Shown: positions 18,341 through 27,817, counted from the first letter of the stretch. The stretch is DNA of 64,000 nucleotides from Chitinolyticbacter albus (GCF_024437655.1 NZ_JANBVF010000001.1:264341-328340), one strand, 5' to 3'. Made by a program: numbers and translations. Notes: generated by a model from the sequence alone, not told the origin.

Positions 18341-18383
18341 ACTGCAGCCGCTTTGTGCGGCTGCGCCGTTACGCGGAGCCCGC

Positions 18384-18707
18384 ATGCACTGGGTTTATCT
18401 GATCCTTGCCATCGTGTTCGAAGTGGCCGGCACCACCAGCATGAAGCTGTCCGAAGGGTTCACCCGGCTCTGGCCCAGCATCCTGATCTTCGTGTGCTAC
18501 AGCCTGTGCGCGGGCTTTATCACGCTGGCGCTCAAGCGGCTGGAAATCTCGGTCGCCTACGCCATCTGGGCGGGCATCGGCACGGCGCTGATCGCGCTGG
18601 TGGGGATGCTCTACTTCAAGGAACCGGTGACCGCCGTGAAGATCGCTTCGCTGGTGCTGATCGTCGCCGGCATTGCGGGCCTCAACCTGAGCGGGGTCAG
18701 CCGATGA
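18384..18707 (+). CDS. SMR family small multidrug/polyamine-type transporter
   Basis: The 107-residue protein has four membrane helices and the SMR signatures: the essential membrane Glu (E13 in AIVFEVAGTT, equal to EmrE E14), MKLSEGFTRLWPS, and SVAYAIWAGIGTALI. SMR proteins exchange protons for cationic drugs; the MdtIJ members export spermidine. The neighbouring homospermidine synthase makes polyamine export attractive, but this is inference. ATG 18384 has GCGGAG upstream. Its stop overlaps the start of the next gene. No mini-ykkC (guanidine-II) loop sequences are present in the leader. Confidence 0.9.
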   Translation: MHWVYLILAIVFEVAGTTSMKLSEGFTRLWPSILIFVCYSLCAGFITLALKRLEISVAYAIWAGIGTALIALVGMLYFKEPVTAVKIASLVLIVAGIAGLNLSGVSR

Positions 18708-19144
18708 AGGCCCGTCTCGCACTCGTCGCACTGCTGCTCGCCGCGGCGTCGGCCCGCGCGGCCGACAGCCCCAGCGGCCTGTGGCGTTTCGTCGACGATG
18801 ATTCGGTGATCGAATTCAGCACCTGCAATGGCTCGGCCGACACGCTGTGCGCCGTCTTGCGCAAGCTGCCCAATGCGAAAGCGCTGGCGGCACTGTCGGC
18901 GCAGCAGCGCCGCGAAGCCCCCTCCTGGTGCGGTAAGCCCCTGGTCGGCGCACTGACGCGGGATGAACCCGATCAATGGCGAGGCGGCTGGGTCTACGAT
19001 CCGCAGACGGCTCAACGCTATCGCGCCACGCTCAAGCAGACCGCGCCCGACCAGCTGGAGCTGCTGGCCTTTGTCGGTTCCGAGTGGTTATCCGAGCGCA
19101 TGGCGCTGGAGCCCTGGCGCGCAGCAGCGCCGACCTGCCCGTGA
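18704..19144 (+). CDS. DUF2147-like periplasmic protein
   Basis: The 146-residue product starts with a signal peptide (cleavage near ARA-AD, residue 20) and continues with GLWRFVDDDSVIEFSTC, which resembles the start of DUF2147 proteins. Cysteines in the mature part could form disulfides. It overlaps the SMR gene by 4 nt (ATGA), so it is cotranscribed and probably functionally linked. The function is unknown; the family match is partial and the C-terminus is short. Confidence 0.65.
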   Translation: MKARLALVALLLAAASARAADSPSGLWRFVDDDSVIEFSTCNGSADTLCAVLRKLPNAKALAALSAQQRREAPSWCGKPLVGALTRDEPDQWRGGWVYDPQTAQRYRATLKQTAPDQLELLAFVGSEWLSERMALEPWRAAAPTCP

Positions 19145-19178
19145 TCGATCCGCTCGCCGCCGCTATTGAGGTGCGAGC

Positions 19179-20585
19179 CTAACGCCCCAGCGCCGCGCTC
19201 AGCGCGGCATACGCACGCCATTGTTCGGCCTGGTTGTCGACGCTGTGCGCCTGCGCAGTCGTGAGCGCAAGCTCGGCGTCGAGCAGCGCGCTGCGGTCGG
19301 CGCGACCCAGCGCCAGATTGGCGCGTGCATCGGCCAGCTGGCGACGCGCCCTTTGCTCGGCGGCCGCGGCCAGCGCTGCCGTTTGCACGGCATGCTGCCA
19401 GTCGGCCAGTGCGAGCTCCACTTCCTGCAACGCCGTGAGCATGGCCTTGCGGTAGTTCGCCAGCGCCAGCGCATGCTCGGCACGCGCGGTGGCGACTTCG
19501 GCATCGGTGCGGCCGCCGTCGAACAGCAGCCAGTCGACGCCGGCACCCAGCGCCCAGCTCAGGTAGTCATGGGTGAGGAAACTTCCCAGCGCGTTGCTGG
19601 CAAAACCCGCGCTGCCGGTCAGGTTGATCCGCGGGAAGCGCTGCAACATGGCGAGCTCGACGCCGATGCGCTGCGCCTCGACCTGCAGCCATGCCGACTG
19701 CAGATCCGGCCGGCGCGCCAGCACCGTGGCAGGCAGATCCGGTGTGACCTGCAAGGGCGCTGAGCGCAATCCTTCCTCATCCAAGCGCAACGCCGCCGCA
19801 TCGCGCCCCAGCAGCATCGCCAGCCGGGCATGTGCCTGCGCCGCCGCACGCTGAGCATCCGATAGCCCTTGCGCCGCCTGATCGCGCTCTGCAGCGGCGG
19901 CATCGCGGGTGGCACGAGAGGCCAAACCCAGGCCGATCCGGGCGGCGGCGTCCTGATGCTGGCGCTCGCCCAGCGCACGATTGCGGCGCCACAGCGCGGC
20001 CTGCGCCTGCGCCAGACGCAGATCGGTGTAGGCCAGCACCACTTCGCGCGCGACCAGCAAGCGTATCGCTTCGCGATCCTGCTCTGCGGCGCCGGCCATG
20101 GATTGCCCTGCCACGCGCGCGCGCGCCACCCGGCCGAACAGATCGAGCTCGTAGCTGAGCGTCAGCCCTAAGCTGCGCCGGTTTTCGGTGTAACCGGGCA
20201 GATCCGAGAAGAACAGGTTTCCCGCTTCATCGAGATCGGGCGAACGCTGACGCGGCACGCGCGCGCGCTCGGCATCAGCCCCCGCGCGCAGCGACGGAGC
20301 GGCAGATGCATCGGCAACGGCCAGGCGCCCGCGTGCCACCGCCAGTCGCTCGGTGGCAATGCCGACATCGACATTGGCCGAGAGCGCGGCTGTCACCAGG
20401 GCAGCCAGTTGGGGGTCGCCATAGTCACGCCACCACGGCTGGGCGGGCGGCGCCGTATCCGCGATGACAGCCGTGCCTTGCCAGCCAGCCGGGGCCACCG
20501 GCATCGCGCTCGGCGGCTCGGTCACGACGCTGGCGCAACCGGCCAGCAACAACGCCAACCCTGGCCAGGCAATGCGCGAAGTCAT
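19179..20585 (-). CDS. outer membrane efflux lipoprotein (NodT/OprM type)
   Basis: The 468-residue TolC-like protein forms the outer-membrane channel of the exporter encoded by the next three genes. A lipoprotein signal with lipobox LAGC places lipidated Cys at residue 17. Two OEP repeats are visible through the long alanine/glutamine-rich helices and the SYELDLFGRVARAR motif typical of NodT proteins. It is the last gene of the operon and overlaps the membrane-fusion gene by 4 nt. Confidence 0.93.
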   Translation of the reverse strand: MTSRIAWPGLALLLAGCASVVTEPPSAMPVAPAGWQGTAVIADTAPPAQPWWRDYGDPQLAALVTAALSANVDVGIATERLAVARGRLAVADASAAPSLRAGADAERARVPRQRSPDLDEAGNLFFSDLPGYTENRRSLGLTLSYELDLFGRVARARVAGQSMAGAAEQDREAIRLLVAREVVLAYTDLRLAQAQAALWRRNRALGERQHQDAAARIGLGLASRATRDAAAAERDQAAQGLSDAQRAAAQAHARLAMLLGRDAAALRLDEEGLRSAPLQVTPDLPATVLARRPDLQSAWLQVEAQRIGVELAMLQRFPRINLTGSAGFASNALGSFLTHDYLSWALGAGVDWLLFDGGRTDAEVATARAEHALALANYRKAMLTALQEVELALADWQHAVQTAALAAAAEQRARRQLADARANLALGRADRSALLDAELALTTAQAHSVDNQAEQWRAYAALSAALGR

Positions 20586-21496
20586 CGTTTTACTCCGGCG
20601 CTGGCCGGCAGACGCACGATCACGCGCTGGCCGATCAGAAGTTGCGGCGCATCGAGCGTAACGATCGCTTCGACGACGCGGACATCCTGCTTTTCACCAG
20701 GATCGTCGCCACGCGCTCGCAGCCCGACCGCGGGCGATACCCGCGCCAGCCGGCCCGGATAGGTCCGCGCCTCATCGACCTCCAGCGCGACCTCGACCGC
20801 TCGACCGGGCTGAAGCTGGGTGATGAAGCGCTCTTCGAATTCGGCCCGCACCACGCGGGCTCGCGCCGGCGCGAACAGGAACAGCGGCGTGACATTGAGC
20901 GTGCTGACGCCGTCGCCCGGCCGGATATCGCGCCGTACGATCTGGCCGTCGCTGGGCGCACGGACCGTGTGCCGGGTGACCTCGTGCTCAGCCACCTGCC
21001 ACTTGCGGCGCAGCGCCTCTGCCCGGCCCGCGATCACCGCCAGCTCCGCCTGCACCGTGGCGACTTCGTCACGCGCGCCATCGAGCGCCTGGGCCGGCGC
21101 GAGCTCGGCGGCCACGGCCTGCTGCAGCCGTTGCACCTCGCGCCGCGCTGCGGCCAGCTTGGCGCGCGGCGGCGCGGCCTCCGCCTGCGCCGCCCGATAT
21201 TCCGCTTCGGCGAGCCCCGCCTCCAGCCGGGCCTGCTCGTCGTCCAGCACCGCCAGGACCTGGCCGGCGCGCACCCGGTCTCCTTCTCCGACCGGTACCG
21301 CCTTGACCACGCCATCGCGCTGCGCGGCGAGCTTGACGACACCGCCCTCGATATCGACCCGGCCCCGGGCCACCGCCACCCAGCTGGGTTGGGTCGCCGA
21401 CGGCGCCGGCTCGTCACGGCCGGCCACGGCCCAGAATCCCAATCCAAGCAGGGCGGCAGCGCCGGCAGCCCAGAACATCCATTTGCGTATCGTCAT
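20582..21496 (-). CDS. HlyD-family membrane fusion protein (DevB-like)
   Basis: The 304-residue periplasmic adaptor bridges the inner-membrane ABC complex and the outer channel. One N-terminal membrane anchor (residues 7-25), a lipoyl/barrel-sandwich half (VKLAAQRDGVVKAVPVGEGD), a coiled-coil hairpin (about 85-170) and the second half (VRAPSDGQIVRRDIRPGD) are seen. It overlaps neighbours at both ends by 4 nt. It is most like the adaptors of DevBCA/MacAB-type exporters. Confidence 0.9.
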   Translation of the reverse strand: MTIRKWMFWAAGAAALLGLGFWAVAGRDEPAPSATQPSWVAVARGRVDIEGGVVKLAAQRDGVVKAVPVGEGDRVRAGQVLAVLDDEQARLEAGLAEAEYRAAQAEAAPPRAKLAAARREVQRLQQAVAAELAPAQALDGARDEVATVQAELAVIAGRAEALRRKWQVAEHEVTRHTVRAPSDGQIVRRDIRPGDGVSTLNVTPLFLFAPARARVVRAEFEERFITQLQPGRAVEVALEVDEARTYPGRLARVSPAVGLRARGDDPGEKQDVRVVEAIVTLDAPQLLIGQRVIVRLPASAGVKR

Positions 21497-22224
21497 GCGT
21501 GCTCCTGCTCACCGGCCAGCGCCGGTTCGGTCTGTGCAATGCGCTCGTCGCGCTTGATCTGGCCGTCTTCGAGTTCGATCAACCGGTCCGCGCGCTGGTG
21601 CAGCCGCGGGTCGTGCGTCACCACCAGCACCATGGCGCCGCGCTCGCGGGCGATACGGTGCAGCAGGTCGACGACGACGCTGCCGTTGTGACTATCGAGT
21701 GCACTGGTGGGCTCGTCGGCGAAGATCAGTTCCGGCTGTTTGACGAGCGCGCGCGCGATCGCGACCCGCTGCTTCTCGCCCCCCGACAACTCCACCGGGC
21801 GCAGATGCGCGCGCTCGCCCAGCCCGACCTCCTCCAGCGCCGCGTGCGCACGGCGCCTGGCCTCATCGCCCAGCAAGCTGCCGTATTGCAGCGGGAACAC
21901 CACGTTTTCCAGTGCGGTCAGCGCGGCGAACAGGTTGAAGCCCTGGAACACGAAACCGCAGTGCTGCAGTCGGAAGCGATCGATGGCTGCATCATCGAGC
22001 TGCCACAGATCCTGGCCCAGCGCCTCGACCCGGCCCTGATCGGGCCGCATCAAGCCGGCCAGCATCGCCAGAAAGGTGCTTTTGCCCGAACCGGACGGCC
22101 CCATCATCAGCGTGAGCTCGCCGGCGTTCAGCGCCAGCGTCGCCTCCCGGATCACGCGCTGGGTCAGCGCGCCCTGGCCGAACGACTTGGCTATGGCCTC
22201 GCAACGGACAAGCACCTCGGACAT
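21493..22224 (-). CDS. ABC exporter ATP-binding protein (DevA/LolD type)
   Basis: The 243-residue ATPase has Walker A GPSGSGKST (about 42-50), Q-loop CGFVFQGFNLF, signature LSGGEKQR and Walker B LIFADEP followed by TSALD. This MacB/LolD/DevA subfamily drives mechanotransmission rather than classical transmembrane transport. The start ATG at 22224 lies 9 nt after the permease stop. Confidence 0.92.
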   Translation of the reverse strand: MSEVLVRCEAIAKSFGQGALTQRVIREATLALNAGELTLMMGPSGSGKSTFLAMLAGLMRPDQGRVEALGQDLWQLDDAAIDRFRLQHCGFVFQGFNLFAALTALENVVFPLQYGSLLGDEARRRAHAALEEVGLGERAHLRPVELSGGEKQRVAIARALVKQPELIFADEPTSALDSHNGSVVVDLLHRIARERGAMVLVVTHDPRLHQRADRLIELEDGQIKRDERIAQTEPALAGEQEHA

Positions 22225-22233
22225 CGCGGCCTC

Positions 22234-23373
22234 CTAGCGCAACAGGGTCGCCGGATCGGCCTGGTACAGCGGGCGCAGCGCATACAGGCCCGACAGCAAG
22301 GCGATGGCGAGAATGATGGCGGTGCTGCCCAGCAGCAGCCAGGGTGGAAACAGCATGGGCACCTGGGCCCAGTCGGCCAGCAAGCCGATGCCACTCGACA
22401 GCAGCGCGGTCAGCAAAAGGCCGCAGGCACCGATCCAGAACGCCTGCTCCAGCACGATGTTGCGCAGCGCCTGGCGCGACACGCCCAGCGCGCGCATGGC
22501 GGCGAACTCCTTGAGCGAGGCGAGGATGGCGGACGCCAGCGTCTGGCTGGTGATGACGGCGCCGACGATGAGGCCCAGCAGCGAGGCAACGCCGGCGCCT
22601 ATCCCCGCGCCCGATTCGAACAGCCAGTAAAGCTGCGATTGCAGCGAGAATTCGTCGGCCGGCCACAGCGAATGACGCCGGCCGCTGTCGGTGCGGGTCA
22701 ATTGCGCGGCCACCTGGGCCGCGTCGCTGCCAGGCGCCAGTGCCAAGAGCAGATAGGTCAGATCCTGGTTGCGATCGGGGAGGTCCTGCAGCACGTAGCG
22801 CAAGGTCGGCTGCCCCATCAGCACCGTGACGCCGCCCACCGCGCGCACGCCGTGGACAAAGCCGGCGATGCGCGCACGCTTGCCGTTGATCTCGACCGGC
22901 GCTCCGATGTAGGCGTTGAGCTTGTCGCGGTCGGCCTCGTCGATCAGCACGGCGCCTGGCTCCTCCAGCAGCGCACGCTGCGCCGGTGCGAGCAGATGGG
23001 CGTAGGCGAGCCCGTCCGGGCGGGCATCGATGCCGTTGATGACAGCGGTCACCGCCACGCCATCGTCGCGCCGCCAGTCGCCATAGCCCTGGTACAGCCC
23101 TTCCACCCGGCGCACGGCCGGATGCAGCCGCGCGTCCAGATCAGCCGACACGGCTATCCCGCGCCCAAGATCGACACTCTGCGTGCCGCGGTAGCCGATC
23201 CACACCTGCGCCCCGGACTCATCGATCACCGCAGACACGCTGCCCAGCAGCCCGAGCAGCAAGGCAACCTGAACCACGATCAGCAGCCCGGCGAAGGTCA
23301 CCGCCAGGATGGCCGCGAGGTAGCGTCGCCATTCATAGCGCAGCGACGCCCGCGCCAAAGACACCTTGCCCAT
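22234..23373 (-). CDS. ABC exporter permease (FtsX/DevC type)
   Basis: The 379-residue membrane protein has one N-terminal helix (about 20-42), a large periplasmic domain, then three C-terminal helices, the FtsX/MacB topology. The segment SLKEFAAMRALGVSRQAL matches the conserved cytoplasmic coupling stretch. It is the first gene of the four-gene exporter. ATG 23373 has ACGGAGGT upstream. A motif shared with the tetR promoter lies 35-50 nt before the start. Confidence 0.9.
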   Translation of the reverse strand: MGKVSLARASLRYEWRRYLAAILAVTFAGLLIVVQVALLLGLLGSVSAVIDESGAQVWIGYRGTQSVDLGRGIAVSADLDARLHPAVRRVEGLYQGYGDWRRDDGVAVTAVINGIDARPDGLAYAHLLAPAQRALLEEPGAVLIDEADRDKLNAYIGAPVEINGKRARIAGFVHGVRAVGGVTVLMGQPTLRYVLQDLPDRNQDLTYLLLALAPGSDAAQVAAQLTRTDSGRRHSLWPADEFSLQSQLYWLFESGAGIGAGVASLLGLIVGAVITSQTLASAILASLKEFAAMRALGVSRQALRNIVLEQAFWIGACGLLLTALLSSGIGLLADWAQVPMLFPPWLLLGSTAIILAIALLSGLYALRPLYQADPATLLR

Positions 23374-23407
23374 CGCCTACCTCCGTAACCGGCATCGACC
23401 ACAAAAA

Positions 23408-23423
23408 GGAATATTCCTTCGCA
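23408..23423 (-). promoter_or_regulatory. TetR-type operator before the ABC exporter operon
   Basis: GGAATATTCCTTCGCA contains the perfect 10-bp palindrome GGAATATTCC. Apart from one base it is identical to a site at 24085-24100 before the tetR gene, so both are probably bound by the same repressor. Confidence 0.7.
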
Positions 23424-23470
23424 GAAAGCGCATCGAACGCCGGCATGCCTATTTACGACACATCCGCCAT

Positions 23471-24076
23471 TCAGGGTTTCAGATAAAGGCTGAAGACATC
23501 GGCGAGCGCCACCGAAGTCGCGCTCCGGTCCAGATCCGGGTTCACATGGAAATCGACCTGCAGCCCCGATACCAGCGCCGAGAGCACATTGGCCAAGCCG
23601 TCAAGGCTCGGCAGATCGGCCCGGATCAGGCCGGCCTGCTGCGCTTTTTGCAAAGCGACAACCACTTCCTGGCGCAACTGGCTGTCGCGCTCGGCCACCC
23701 TTAGCATCAGCCGCGGATTGCGGGCGATCTCGGCCCAGCTCTCCACGCCGATATCGTCCTGCGCGCTTTGCAGCAGTTCGGATAGATCGTCGACCTTGAA
23801 ATGGCGCAACGCGGCGATGCCCTCGGCGCTGCCCAGATAACGCCGGGCCAGCGCGAGATACTCATCGAATTCGCGCTCGACCAGCTCGTCGATGATGGCT
23901 TCCTTGCTGGTGAAATGGCGGTACATCGAGCCGGGGCTCAGCTCGGCTTCCTTGCAGATTTCCTCCATCCGCGCCGCATGAAAGCCACGCAGCCGGAATA
24001 CCCGCTTGGCAGCGGCGAGTATCTGTTCGCGGCGAACATCGGCGAGGGTTTCGTTGCGGGTGCGCATGGCGTCCAT
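23471..24076 (-). CDS. TetR/AcrR family transcriptional regulator
   Basis: The 201-residue protein has an N-terminal TetR helix-turn-helix (RREQILAAAKRVFRLRGF, then MEEICKEAELSPGSMYRHF) and a variable ligand-binding C-terminal domain. It lies directly upstream of, and on the same strand as, the four-gene ABC exporter. With near-identical operator-like sites in front of both, it is expected to repress itself and the exporter until an inducer binds. Met4 is an alternative start. Confidence 0.93.
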   Translation of the reverse strand: MDAMRTRNETLADVRREQILAAAKRVFRLRGFHAARMEEICKEAELSPGSMYRHFTSKEAIIDELVEREFDEYLALARRYLGSAEGIAALRHFKVDDLSELLQSAQDDIGVESWAEIARNPRLMLRVAERDSQLRQEVVVALQKAQQAGLIRADLPSLDGLANVLSALVSGLQVDFHVNPDLDRSATSVALADVFSLYLKP

Positions 24077-24084
24077 TCAAAGAC

Positions 24085-24100
24085 GGAATATTCATTCGCA
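24085..24100 (-). promoter_or_regulatory. TetR-type operator before the tetR gene
   Basis: GGAATATTCATTCGCA, read on the plus strand, differs at one position from the exporter site. It lies 9-24 nt before the tetR start codon, between a possible TTGTGC -35 and TTGAAT -10, consistent with autorepression. Confidence 0.65.
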
Positions 24101-24261
24101 CAATGAACGGAGAGAAAATCGTTGTCAAGACAGCCAATCGTAAGTCAGACAGACGTCGGGAAACCCGGAGTCAGGCGCCATTGCCGGCAAAAGCGACGCC
24201 CGCCCACCGCAGCATGCCGAGCACGAATGCAGCATGGCCGACGCCCCGCCGCATCCAGCGC

Positions 24262-24828
24262 TCAGCCTTCGGGGGCGACGAAAGCCGTGCCGGTGGCGAA
24301 GAACTGGCCGCCCGCCACGTAATGCACGCTGGTGCGCTCGGCATCGGGAAAGTGCCAGCGCCCGGCGGAGAACGCCGCCGGATCGGCCCAGGCGGCGACC
24401 ACTTCGGCAAGGAACAGATCGTGCCGCGCTTCGTTGTCTGGCCGGGGCAACACCCGGCATTCCAGCCAGGCGAGGCAGCCTTCGATCAGCGGTGCGGCCA
24501 CCTGGCTCGCCGGATGGGCAATCAGGCCGTGCTGCGCAAACTTGTCATGGTCGCGCCCGCTGCTGTTGCCCACCGCCTCGACCATCGCCGCCTGGTGTCG
24601 GGCCGGAATCGTGAGCACGAACTCGCCGGACGCTTCGATCAGCTTGCGGCTGTGGGTGCTGGCATCGATCACCACCGCCACCTTGGGTGGATCGAAATCG
24701 AGCGGCATCGCCCACGAGGCGGCCATTACGTTGCGCGCATCGCCGTGCGCGCTCGTCACCAGCGTCACCGGGCCGTGGTTGAGCAGCAAATAGCTTTTGA
24801 TCAATGGAACGGCAACGGCCTGATGCAT
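24262..24828 (-). CDS. flavin reductase family protein (FMN-binding split barrel)
   Basis: The 188-residue protein shows the split-barrel flavin-reductase fold: PVTLVTSAHGDARNVMAASW and the later ASTHSRKLIEASGEFVLTIP match the FMN-binding and strand-rich core. Such proteins bind FMN and reduce it or act as small oxidoreductases. The start ATG 24828 has AGGAAG upstream and lies only 2 nt after the cydX stop, so it belongs to the cytochrome bd operon, an unusual association. The precise substrate is unknown. Confidence 0.85.
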   Translation of the reverse strand: MHQAVAVPLIKSYLLLNHGPVTLVTSAHGDARNVMAASWAMPLDFDPPKVAVVIDASTHSRKLIEASGEFVLTIPARHQAAMVEAVGNSSGRDHDKFAQHGLIAHPASQVAAPLIEGCLAWLECRVLPRPDNEARHDLFLAEVVAAWADPAAFSAGRWHFPDAERTSVHYVAGGQFFATGTAFVAPEG

Positions 24829-24830
24829 GG

Positions 24831-24992
24831 TCACTTCCTCTTCTTGCGTTTGTTGCGATAGCGCTCGAACTTTTCCTGCGTGGCATCGGCAGTGCGGGCG
24901 CCAAAGGCGTAATGGCTTTCCAGCCACATCACGTTGATGATGCCGAAGGCGAGCGCGAGGCCCAGCCCCAGTATCCAGGCGAAGTACCACAT
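24831..24992 (-). CDS. cydX: cytochrome bd oxidase small subunit CydX
   Basis: The 53-residue single-helix protein begins MWYFAWILGLGLALAFG, nearly the same as E. coli CydX (MWYFAWILGTLLA). CydX packs on CydA and stabilises the haems. The C-terminal tail is longer and strongly basic (ERYRNKRKKRK) compared with the acidic end in E. coli. The start at 24992 has AAGGAG. An earlier Met at 25016 precedes this conserved start and is rejected. Confidence 0.92.
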   Translation of the reverse strand: MWYFAWILGLGLALAFGIINVMWLESHYAFGARTADATQEKFERYRNKRKKRK

Positions 24993-25074
24993 GGGGTTCT
25001 CCTTGAATGTGTACAAGGCCGCCGTAACGGCCAGCGTTGGAAAAGCGCGGCGGGCGGCAAGCCGCCCTGCCCGG

Positions 25075-26211
25075 TCAGTAGCTGGTATGCGTTTCGCGCT
25101 GGATCTGTTCCACCGTTACCGTGCCGCGCATCACGCGATAGACCCAGCTGGTATAGAGGGCGATCAGCGGCACGAAGATCGCAACTACCGCCAGCATGAG
25201 GGTCAGCGTCTTCTGGCTGGAGACGGCATCCCACGCGGTGAGGCTGGAGACCGGGTCGATGCTGGAAGGCAACACGAAGGGGAACAACGCAATGCCGGCA
25301 GTGACGATGATGGCGATCACGCTACCGCTAGTTGCTGCCAGCGCGGCCCAGCGCCAGCGCAGCCACGCAGCAAAGCCAGCCAGCAGCGGCAGCAACATGC
25401 CTGCTACGGGCACAAACCACAGTTGCGGCAGCGCACGGTAGTTGGCGAGCCACAGCCCGGCGCCGCGTACCACCTCCTTCTGCAGCGGCGTGACCACGCC
25501 GTTCACATCGGCAATGCTCGCGATGCCAAACCCCTGGAGCGATTGCACCCACACGCCCAGCAGCGTAAACAGCGCGGCGGTGATCCCGCCGGCGATCACG
25601 ATGGCACGCCGTGCCCGTTCGGCTACGCGCGCGTCGCTCCTCAGGTAGAGGAAGGCCGCGCCGTGCAGCGCCAGCATAGCCACCGCCAGCACGCCGGTGA
25701 GTACGGTGAAGCCACTGAACAGGCCGAGGAAGCCGCCGTGATAGCTCACCCGCAGGGTGTCGTCGTAGCGGAACGGCAGGCCGAGGAACAGGTTGCCTAT
25801 GGCCACGCCGAACACCAGGGCGGGAAACATGCCACCGACGAACAGGCCCCAGTCCCAGGCACCGCGCCAGCGCGGGTCCGGCAGCTTGCTGCGGTAGTCA
25901 AAGCCAACAGGGCGCAGGAACAGCGCGAACAGCGTGAAGATCAGCGCCACATAGAGCACTGAGAATGCCGCCGCGTACACCAGCGGCCAGGCTGCGAACA
26001 GCGCGGCGCCGAAGGTGATCAGCCAGGTCTGGTTGCCCTCCCAGGTGGGGCCGATGGTGTTGATCACCACGCGGCGCTCGTCGTCGGTGCGGCCCATCCA
26101 CGGCAACAGCGTGGCCACGCCCAGATCCCAGCCGCCGGTAAGGGCGAAGCCCAGCATCAGCAAGACGATCAGCGCCCACCAGATCAGCTTCAGTGTTTCG
26201 TAGTCGAGCAT
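25075..26211 (-). CDS. cydB: cytochrome bd ubiquinol oxidase subunit II
   Basis: The 378-residue protein (379 in E. coli) has eight to nine membrane helices and conserved sequence [20 protein letters not shown] and [18 protein letters not shown]. It supports the haem-carrying CydA in the quinol oxidase, which reduces oxygen to water with high affinity. ATG 26211 follows cydA by 10 nt. The frame to 26247 is open but overlaps cydA. Confidence 0.96.
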   Translation of the reverse strand: MLDYETLKLIWWALIVLLMLGFALTGGWDLGVATLLPWMGRTDDERRVVINTIGPTWEGNQTWLITFGAALFAAWPLVYAAAFSVLYVALIFTLFALFLRPVGFDYRSKLPDPRWRGAWDWGLFVGGMFPALVFGVAIGNLFLGLPFRYDDTLRVSYHGGFLGLFSGFTVLTGVLAVAMLALHGAAFLYLRSDARVAERARRAIVIAGGITAALFTLLGVWVQSLQGFGIASIADVNGVVTPLQKEVVRGAGLWLANYRALPQLWFVPVAGMLLPLLAGFAAWLRWRWAALAATSGSVIAIIVTAGIALFPFVLPSSIDPVSSLTAWDAVSSQKTLTLMLAVVAIFVPLIALYTSWVYRVMRGTVTVEQIQRETHTSY

Positions 26212-26221
26212 GGTGATCTCC

Positions 26222-27817
26222 TCAGGAGGCGCTGGTCTGGGCGACAAGCGCGCTGTGCGTCTCGGGCCCTGTTTCGCGGAAGTAGCGGCCGGTATGCAGG
26301 CTCGATGGACCCAGGCGGATGTACTTCAGCATCAAATACATCTCGATCGCGAACAGCAGCACGTACATGGTCATCAACCCGATCAGGCTGAACCACACCT
26401 GGCCCGCGTCGACGGCGGATGCCGAGAGGAAGGTGGGCAGCACGCCGGAGATGGTCCACGGCTGGCGGCCATACTCGGCAACAAACCAGCCGGCCATGAT
26501 GGCCACCCATGGCAGCGGGATAGCCACGACCGCCAGCTTGAGCAGCCAGCGCTGCGGCGCGAGGTTTTTCCTGGCCAAAAACCAGAAAGACGTGGCGAAG
26601 ATGAACAGGAACAGGATGCCCAGCCCCACCATCACGCGGAACGACCAGAACAGCGGTGCCACGCGCGGAATCGTATCGTTGGCAGCAGACTTGATCTGCG
26701 CCGGGGTCGCGTCGACCACGTTGGGAGTGTATTTCTTCAGCAGCAGGCCAAAGCCTAGGTCGGCCTTGTGGCGCTCAAACTGACGCTGCATATCCTCGGA
26801 CGGATTGCCGGCGCGCAAGGCCACCAGCGCCTCGTAGGCCAGCATGCCACTACGGATGCGCGCCTCGTGCTCACGCCGCAGCGCCTTGATGCCGATCACC
26901 GGCTGGTCGACCGAACGCGTGGCAATGAGGCCCAGCACATAGGGAATGCGAACTGCATAGTCAGTGCGCTCCTCGGCCTGGTTGGGCAGGCCGAAGGCGG
27001 TGATCGCAGCCGGAGCCGGGTGGGTCTCCCATTCCGCCTCGATCGCGGCGAGCTTCACCTTCTGCACTTCGCCGGTGGTGTAGCCCGATTCGTCACCTAG
27101 CACGATCACCGAACAGACGGAGGCCAAACCGAATCCCGCCGCGACCGCGAACGAGCGCAGCGCAAAGCCGGTGTCGCGCGCCTTCAAGAGATACCAGGCC
27201 GATACGCCGAGCACGAACATCGACGCTGCCACGTAGCCTGCCGCCAGCGTGTGCACGAACTTGGCCTGCGCCACCGGGTTGAAGATCACCTCGGCGATGC
27301 TGACGAGCTCCATGCGCATGGTCTGGTAATTGAACTCGGCGCCGACCGGGTTCTGCATCCAGCCATTGGCGATCAATATCCATAGCGCGGAGAGGTTGGA
27401 GCCGAGCGCCACCAGGAAAGTGACGCCCAGATGCTGCACCTTGGAGAGCCGGTTCCAGCCGAAGAAGAACAGGCCGACGAAGGTCGACTCCAGAAAGAAC
27501 GCCATCAGCCCTTCGATCGCCAGCGGCACGCCGAAGATGTCGCCCACATAGTGCGAGTAATACGCCCAGTTGGTGCCGAACTGGAACTCCAGCGTCATGC
27601 CCGTGGTGACGCCCATGGCGAAATTGATGCCAAAGAGCTTGCCCCAGAACCGGGTCATGTCCTTGTAGACCTCCCGCCCGGTCATCACGTAGACCGATTC
27701 GCAGATCACCAATATCCAGGAGAGGCCGAGCGTGAGCGGGACAAACAGAAAGTGGAACATCGCCGTCAGGCCGAATTGCAGCCGCGACAGCTCCACCACT
27801 TCAAGGGCGGGCAGCAT
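26222..27817 (-). CDS. cydA: cytochrome bd ubiquinol oxidase subunit I
   Basis: The 531-residue membrane subunit carries haems b558, b595 and d and the quinol site. It has the conserved start [14 protein letters not shown] with a haem His (H22, E. coli H19), [16 protein letters not shown], and the quinol loop [14 protein letters not shown]. Its length resembles the long-Q-loop E. coli enzyme (522). Its start overlaps the end of cydP by 17 nt. Confidence 0.97.
   Translation of the reverse strand: MLPALEVVELSRLQFGLTAMFHFLFVPLTLGLSWILVICESVYVMTGREVYKDMTRFWGKLFGINFAMGVTTGMTLEFQFGTNWAYYSHYVGDIFGVPLAIEGLMAFFLESTFVGLFFFGWNRLSKVQHLGVTFLVALGSNLSALWILIANGWMQNPVGAEFNYQTMRMELVSIAEVIFNPVAQAKFVHTLAAGYVAASMFVLGVSAWYLLKARDTGFALRSFAVAAGFGLASVCSVIVLGDESGYTTGEVQKVKLAAIEAEWETHPAPAAITAFGLPNQAEERTDYAVRIPYVLGLIATRSVDQPVIGIKALRREHEARIRSGMLAYEALVALRAGNPSEDMQRQFERHKADLGFGLLLKKYTPNVVDATPAQIKSAANDTIPRVAPLFWSFRVMVGLGILFLFIFATSFWFLARKNLAPQRWLLKLAVVAIPLPWVAIMAGWFVAEYGRQPWTISGVLPTFLSASAVDAGQVWFSLIGLMTMYVLLFAIEMYLMLKYIRLGPSSLHTGRYFRETGPETHSALVAQTSAS

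Noticed and set aside
18297..18364. Guanidine-II (mini-ykkC) riboswitch before the SMR gene
   Set aside because: Two hairpins are present, but the loops lack the ACGR sequences the riboswitch requires.
21499..23388. 629-codon plus-strand open frame opposite the ABC exporter genes
   Set aside because: Low-complexity Arg/Gln/His-rich translation with no domain; an antisense shadow of the ATPase and permease.
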